Shown one piece after another: positions 42,495 to 46,650 of a stretch of DNA of 46,650 bases. The stretch spans positions 1 to 46,650 of the forward strand of contig JAFYUT010000086.1 of assembly GCA_017549485.1 (NCBI GenBank), written 5' to 3'. A program made the translations under genes and the position numbers. Under the pieces are notes generated by a model. The model did no database searches, had not been told where the DNA came from, and saw only the letters and a program-made list of their open reading frames with translations. The stretch's first letter is position 1. Each line of letters opens with the position of its first letter. This DNA comes from Akkermansia sp. (GTDB lineage: Bacteria; Verrucomicrobiota; Verrucomicrobiia; Verrucomicrobiales; Akkermansiaceae).

Positions 42495-45041
42495 ATGCTT
42501 CAGTTCCTACATTCCATCACGCAATCTCCGTTTTTCTACTTCGGGGCGGGTATATTGCTTATTGTGTTATTCTTTTGGTACTTAGCCACAGAGCTGGACA
42601 GCGCCAAGCGCAAAGCCGGTGCGTTTTTCGTTGTCGGTTTGGCAGCGTTCTGTCTGCTCTCCCTGTTTGTGAACGGGATGCGCTACGGTATCGATATTAA
42701 GGGCGGCGAAGAGCTTACCCTGCGTGTACAGCCCAAATTGGACGAAGAGGGTAACCCCACCGTGGCTCCCACCGAGGAGGATATGACCAAGGCTTGCAAT
42801 ATTCTCGGTGAGCGTTTGAATGCCAGCGGTACGGCTGAAGTGCAGATTCTGCACTCCGGTGATAAGATTCTCATTCAGATTCCCTTGCTTGACCCGAACA
42901 ACGCAGAGAATAACAAGAAGCTGATGGATGAGATGGTGGCCAAGATTACGCAGATGGCCAAGTTGGAGCTACTGGGTGTGCACCCTGAGTCCAACCGTTT
43001 GATGGCTAATCCCTCCGTCAGCGAGAGAATGGATGTTTACACCGCTGCGCTGCATCGTTTCAACGAAGGGCAAGCCGGTGAGAAAGACCCCACCAAGGTA
43101 CGCAGCTACCGTTCGCTCCCCTACGATTTAGGCTTGCCGGATTACCAGCTGGTTCCGCAGCAGCTCACCATTGAGGAACTGGGTGTGCCGCTGACCACTG
43201 AGGACGGTCGTTTTGTTTATCAGTATGAGATTCTGCGTACGCCCAACTCTGCTACGCAGAAGGGTGTGTACATCACCGGTTCTCAGGTTTCTTCCGCCAA
43301 CCCTGATGGTGCTCATGCCGGGCATGTGAATGTAAGCCTCAACGGTGAGGGTGCAGGCCACATGCAGAAACTCACCAGTGGCATGGCCTTGGGGCAGGAC
43401 CGCCTGGCTGTGGTGCTCAACGGCATTGTTAAGTGCGCCCCCGTGGTACAGAGCGTGCTGCACAAGGATTTCAATATCTCCGGTTTGGACGGCAAGAACG
43501 AGCCGCAGAACATCTCTGAGGCTTTAGCTAACCCGCTTTCCAGCGAACTGGTGGTGGAAGGCCGCAACAGCGTGACCGCCCAGCTGGGCCAGAGCGCCTT
43601 GCGCCAAGGTACTATTGCCGGTATCATCGGTATGATCGGTGTCTTCATTTTCTGCTATTGGTACTACCGCACCGCCGGTATTGTGGCCATGGTGGGCTTG
43701 GCCTTCAACGCCCTTGCACTGTTGGGCTTGATGAGTTTGTTCGGTTTCGTGCTTACGCTGCCGGGTATTGCCGGTATCGTGCTGACCATGGGTATGGCGG
43801 TGGACGCCAACGTGCTTATCTATGAGCGCTTGAGAGAAGAACAGGCACTGGGCAAATCCTTTATTGACTGTCTGCGTGCCGCTTATGAAAAGGCTTTCTC
43901 TGCCATTTGGGACTCCAACATTACCTCTCTTATCACGGCTGTGATTCTGTTCTGGATGGCCAGCGGCTCCATCAAGGGCTTTGCTGTAACCACCAGCGTG
44001 GGTATTCTTACCTCCCTTATCGGTGCTATTGTGGTAACGCGTGTGCTCTTCTTCTTTGCCGAGCGTTACAAGCTTATCAAAGATATCAAGTTTGCCAAGG
44101 CCCCGCTTGAGGGCAAGGTGATAGACTTCATGAAGTACCGCAAGGTGACGGCTTGGGGCTCTATCATTGCGATTGCGGCCATGTGCGCCTACGGCGTATT
44201 CGTACGCGGTGATAAGGCGTTGGGTGTAGACTTCACCGGTGGTGCCAATATTGAGTATGCCGTGCCCGGTGATTCAGCTATCAGCCTAGATGCGGTAGAG
44301 GCCGCCATCTCCGGTGTGCAGCTCTCCAAAGCCCCCACGGTGCAGGAGTTCACCGGTACCGATTCCCGTATCATTAAGATTCGCGTGGCTGAGGGCGATG
44401 CCGAGAAAGTGATTGCCAAGCTGAGTGCCGACGTGCCCGGTATGAAAGAGCTGGAGAAAGACGCCGCCGTGTCTTCCGTAAGCTCGGCCTTGGGCTCCAG
44501 CTTCCTCAAGACCGCCTGCTGGGCATTGCTGGCCGGTTTGCTGGGTATTACCCTTTATCTGTCCATCCGTTTCGAATGGAGCTTCGCCATGGGTGCGTTG
44601 GTATCCACCGCGCACGACGTGCTTGCCATCATTGCCTTGGTGGTGCTGCTGGGTACGGAGCTGAGTATCATTCACATCGGTGCCTTCCTTACGGTGGCCG
44701 GTTACTCCATTAACGATACCATCGTAATTTACGACCGCATTCGTGAGCGCCTGCGCACGGCAGAACCTAATGAGGACCTTAAGGACATCATGAACGAGGC
44801 TATCAACACCACGCTGTCTCGTACACTGTTGACCTCCGGTTCCACCATCGCCGTGTTGATTTCGCTCATTTTCTTGGGTGGCCCGTCCATGTTCGACTTC
44901 TCGGTGGCCATGTTGCTGGGTATCTTTGTGGGTACGTACTCCTCCATCTTCATTGCCTCTCCGGTGGTGCTGGCATGCGACAAGAAGCACAACTTGCGTG
45001 CTGAGTTGCAGGCTCAGGATGAGCAGGATGCCAAGGCATAA
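42495..45041 (+). CDS. secDF: Protein translocase subunit SecDF (fused)
   Basis: 848 residues. Inner-membrane motor that uses the proton gradient to pull exported proteins through SecYEG. SecD half: GIDIKGG (65-71) after the membrane entry, a large periplasmic domain, then the RND-type membrane domain with GIVLTMGMAVDANVLIYERLREE. SecF half: GVDFTGG (577 onward), and AGYSINDTIVIYDRIRERLR. Both halves in one chain, as in Bacteroidota and several Verrucomicrobiota. Two hydrophobic segments (about 11-31 and 40-60) precede the GIDIKGG motif, one more than in E. coli SecD. A hairpin follows. Confidence 0.95.
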   Translation: MLQFLHSITQSPFFYFGAGILLIVLFFWYLATELDSAKRKAGAFFVVGLAAFCLLSLFVNGMRYGIDIKGGEELTLRVQPKLDEEGNPTVAPTEEDMTKACNILGERLNASGTAEVQILHSGDKILIQIPLLDPNNAENNKKLMDEMVAKITQMAKLELLGVHPESNRLMANPSVSERMDVYTAALHRFNEGQAGEKDPTKVRSYRSLPYDLGLPDYQLVPQQLTIEELGVPLTTEDGRFVYQYEILRTPNSATQKGVYITGSQVSSANPDGAHAGHVNVSLNGEGAGHMQKLTSGMALGQDRLAVVLNGIVKCAPVVQSVLHKDFNISGLDGKNEPQNISEALANPLSSELVVEGRNSVTAQLGQSALRQGTIAGIIGMIGVFIFCYWYYRTAGIVAMVGLAFNALALLGLMSLFGFVLTLPGIAGIVLTMGMAVDANVLIYERLREEQALGKSFIDCLRAAYEKAFSAIWDSNITSLITAVILFWMASGSIKGFAVTTSVGILTSLIGAIVVTRVLFFFAERYKLIKDIKFAKAPLEGKVIDFMKYRKVTAWGSIIAIAAMCAYGVFVRGDKALGVDFTGGANIEYAVPGDSAISLDAVEAAISGVQLSKAPTVQEFTGTDSRIIKIRVAEGDAEKVIAKLSADVPGMKELEKDAAVSSVSSALGSSFLKTACWALLAGLLGITLYLSIRFEWSFAMGALVSTAHDVLAIIALVVLLGTELSIIHIGAFLTVAGYSINDTIVIYDRIRERLRTAEPNEDLKDIMNEAINTTLSRTLLTSGSTIAVLISLIFLGGPSMFDFSVAMLLGIFVGTYSSIFIASPVVLACDKKHNLRAELQAQDEQDAKA

Positions 45042-45063
45042 CCCGGTGCACCATTCCTTACAT

Positions 45064-45104
45064 TCGGCTCGCATCTCTCACCCCGGGGTTGCGAGCCGAT
45101 TTTT
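45064..45104 (+). terminator. Terminator (or attenuator) after secDF
   Basis: TCGGCTCGCA (45064-45073) pairs with TGCGAGCCGA (45090-45099), then TTTTT. The next gene starts 22 nt later with no visible promoter, so partial read-through is probable. Confidence 0.75.
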
Positions 45105-45125
45105 CAATCAGACCTCTCCGACCGC

Positions 45126-45989
45126 ATGAAAATCAACACCACCAAAGCCGCCTTGCTCGCGTGTGCCGTTCTGTTTGCCACGGCCATTTGGGGCTCGGTA
45201 AGTTGTGGCTCTGCCTTGGCAGATACTGCTTTGTCGGCAGAGGATGCCACCTTCTTACGGTGCCTGATATACATGCACTTCGGGTTGGCTCAGTTGGCGG
45301 TGGTAGGGGCCGTGTTTGCATTGTACCGCCGCCACCGTAATTGGCGTAAGTATTACCTACTGGTGAGTTATAATGAGAAAGGTTTGTCGCTTAACCCGCC
45401 CGGTATCCGTATGCCTGCGGACCGCGTGTACCGCTGCCACCTCAGCAACATCAGCAAGGCTGAGCTTCCCCCTGCTGATGCCCCCATTCTCGTGTACCCC
45501 ATGTTTATGCTCAGCGGGCACTCCAGCGGCGCTAAGTTGGAGGCCGAGCTGAACCACGCCTACGCCTCTCGCAATGCCACCCCCGAGCTGTATTACCAGC
45601 CCGTGCTGGGAGCATCCCCTTGGCTGGCCAAAGCAACCGCCGCCCATATACGCCCCCTTTTGCAATCCCATACCGGGGTGTTGGTGGTGGCGCATGGGTC
45701 TCGCCTTACCGAGGCGCCGCCGGAACCTGCTTTGTTCTGCCGCCGTTTGCGAGAGTTGTTGCCCGGCACAGAGGTGGCCGTGGGCTATTTCAGCCAAGAG
45801 CCCGAGGCTATGGACGCGCTGCGCAGCATGCGGGCTGAGCATGTGCTGTTGTTGCCGTTTTTGTTGACAGAGGGCGTGCACACCGCACGCGATTTGCCCA
45901 CGGCAGAAGATGCCGCCGCTTGCGGCAAAACCCTCACCCGTTTGCCCGTTGTGGCATCATTGCTTACTCATCACTCTTGCCGCTCATGA
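45126..45989 (+). CDS. Membrane-anchored CbiX/SirB-like chelatase-fold protein
   Basis: 287 residues. Two N-terminal membrane segments (about 8-25 and 47-66), then basic RRHRNWRKYY, which suggests the rest is cytosolic. From about residue 115 two CbiX-type units: the first is partial (ILVYPMFMLSGHSSGAKLEAEL, His132), without the usual HGS motif; the second is complete with VVAHGSR (His190) and LLPFLLTEGVHTARDLP (His252), the two metal-inserting histidines of CbiX/SirB. By family, sirohydrochlorin cobalt- or ferrochelatase. Membrane anchoring is not typical, as far as I know. YggU gene overlaps by ATGA, so both are translated together. No tetrapyrrole genes nearby. Chelatase activity is inferred from the fold residues. 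Confidence 0.75.
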   Translation: MKINTTKAALLACAVLFATAIWGSVSCGSALADTALSAEDATFLRCLIYMHFGLAQLAVVGAVFALYRRHRNWRKYYLLVSYNEKGLSLNPPGIRMPADRVYRCHLSNISKAELPPADAPILVYPMFMLSGHSSGAKLEAELNHAYASRNATPELYYQPVLGASPWLAKATAAHIRPLLQSHTGVLVVAHGSRLTEAPPEPALFCRRLRELLPGTEVAVGYFSQEPEAMDALRSMRAEHVLLLPFLLTEGVHTARDLPTAEDAAACGKTLTRLPVVASLLTHHSCRS

Positions 45990-46252
45990 AAATTGCCCTC
46001 AAAGTAACACCGGGTGCCAAAAAAAATGAAATCCTCGGTTGGGAAGAAGATTACCCCCAGGTGGGGCGTGTGCTCAAACTTAAAATTGCCGCACCTCCCA
46101 TAGATGGCAAGGCCAATAAGGAGATTGAAGCCTTTCTTGCTAAAAAGCTGGGCTTGCCCAAGTCTGCCGTCAGTATAGCACACGGCGCCTCGGGCCGTAT
46201 TAAATTGGCCGAGCTGCCCGATGAGGCCGATTTATCTTGCCTATCATGTTAA
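45986..46252 (+). CDS. YggU/DUF167 family protein (UPF0235)
   Basis: 88 residues. Family features: KIALKVTPGAKKNEILGW at the start, LKIAAPPIDGKANKEIEAFLAKKLG in the middle, then VSIAHGASGRIKL. Small cytosolic protein of unknown role found throughout bacteria. The start at 45986 overlaps the stop of the preceding gene (ATGA); the longer frame to 45920 runs inside that gene and is rejected. Confidence 0.92.
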   Translation: MKIALKVTPGAKKNEILGWEEDYPQVGRVLKLKIAAPPIDGKANKEIEAFLAKKLGLPKSAVSIAHGASGRIKLAELPDEADLSCLSC

Positions 46253-46293
46253 GGGACGTCAGCCCTGTACTATCATGCGAACGCAGTGAGCTC

Positions 46294-46322
46294 TCATGCA
46301 AGCGGCGCAGCCGCGCGCAGTT
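46294..46322. repeat. Dispersed hairpin repeat, copy B
   Basis: TCATGCAAGCGGCG followed directly by CAGCCGCGCGCAGTT; matches copy A at 21734-21764 except for the TT between. Confidence 0.7.
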
Positions 46323-46587
46323 GAAAAATACCATTTTCTGCTGGAAAACGCATGCTTAATCAAATAAGCTGTCCATTATGGAAGCCATATTGGCCGGAGT
46401 TGATGGTGAGCACTCATGCTATGAAACAAGAAGAAATTGCGCCATTGGTGAAGATGTGCGGTAGTATACGCTGCAAGTTAATCAAGTCTATAAAAACAGT
46501 GAAAGCAAGACTGAACCGTCAGGCCGGGATTTGAATCACACGTGTCCCAAAGATTTTCAGAAAGGATAACGAAATAGCAAAATTAAC

Positions 46588-46650
46588 GCGGGCGCATGCC
46601 CGCCTAATCTATGAGCCCCGGTGGGGCGACATATGGTAGCCCGGTGGTGC
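46588..46650. repeat. Palindromic intergenic element, cut by window end
   Basis: GCGGGC/GCCCGC hairpin (46588-46603), then GCCCC-GGT-GGGGC (46615-46627), then TAGCCCGGTGGTGC at the edge, which looks like the first arm of a third hairpin. The style recalls REP-like elements; only one copy is seen here. Confidence 0.4.

Larger units (their letters stand above)
46253..46650. other. Gene-poor end with dispersed repeats
   Basis: No supported gene; a 60-codon frame at 46352 has no motif. The stretch holds a repeat copy (46294-46322) and two hairpins at the end. Confidence 0.5.

Noticed and set aside
46352..46534. 60-codon frame near the window end
   Set aside because: No ribosome site, promoter, domain or signal; composition is like the surrounding intergenic DNA.
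46515..46550. GGGATTTGAATC stretch resembling the T arm of a minus-strand tRNA
   Set aside because: The flanking bases do not form a T stem, and no anticodon or acceptor arms are found.

Overview
The window looks like a chromosomal segment of a mucin-feeding Verrucomicrobiota bacterium, most likely Akkermansia or a close relative. This is inferred from the gene content: part of a sialidase, a secreted GH2 beta-galactosidase with two F5/8-type carbohydrate-binding domains, a secreted GH20 beta-N-acetylhexosaminidase, a sugar-porter MFS protein, a fused SecDF and many secreted proteins or lipoproteins with no recognisable family. No taxonomic marker gene was available to test it.

Layout. 1-3580: the 3' end of a sialidase, then ppdK with a strong terminator. 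3581-6330: an AT-rich accessory patch with an AlbA_2/GHKL ATP-binding regulator carrying six perfect 12-bp repeats, a decayed winged-helix tail and short inverted repeats. 6334-12175: secreted and membrane proteins (lipoprotein, DUF3472 protein, a sugar porter with a large periplasmic insertion) and a tandem family of three related small secreted helical proteins. 12235-15285: housekeeping genes ispE, ruvC and guaB. 15326-19830: the 1468-residue beta-galactosidase. 19853-21705: three small envelope genes behind a 10-C homopolymer. 21824-30566: a divergent pair made of an ankyrin-repeat protein (minus) and a 2040-residue alpha-2-macroglobulin-like protein whose thioester motif is lost (plus). 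30663-32243: a Nudix-tilS operon (minus). 32344-36322: a second AT-rich accessory patch with small lipoproteins, two convergent paralogues (one truncated), a DUF2924 remnant and a second AlbA_2 regulator, bordered by a CAU tRNA. 36592-46252: xth, a metallophosphoesterase, GH20, hslO, a ribbon-helix-helix/thioredoxin pair, secDF, a membrane-anchored CbiX-like protein and a YggU protein. 46253-46650: dispersed repeats.

A strong theme is promoter architecture. At many genes a sigma70-like -35/-10 pair ends only 6-9 nt before the start codon, with no Shine-Dalgarno sequence, which predicts leaderless or nearly leaderless mRNAs. I used this to choose several starts (lipoprotein at 6369, xth at 36628, GH20 at 40095). 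Functionally, the glycosidases would strip sialic acid, galactose and GlcNAc/GalNAc from host glycans, the sugar porter could import released sugars, and SecDF would support export of the many signal-peptide proteins. The most novel-looking items are the tandem secreted family (10512-12175), the MFS insertion, the poly-C leader, the convergent paralogues with a 47-nt identical block, the thioester-less macroglobulin and the membrane-anchored CbiX-like protein.
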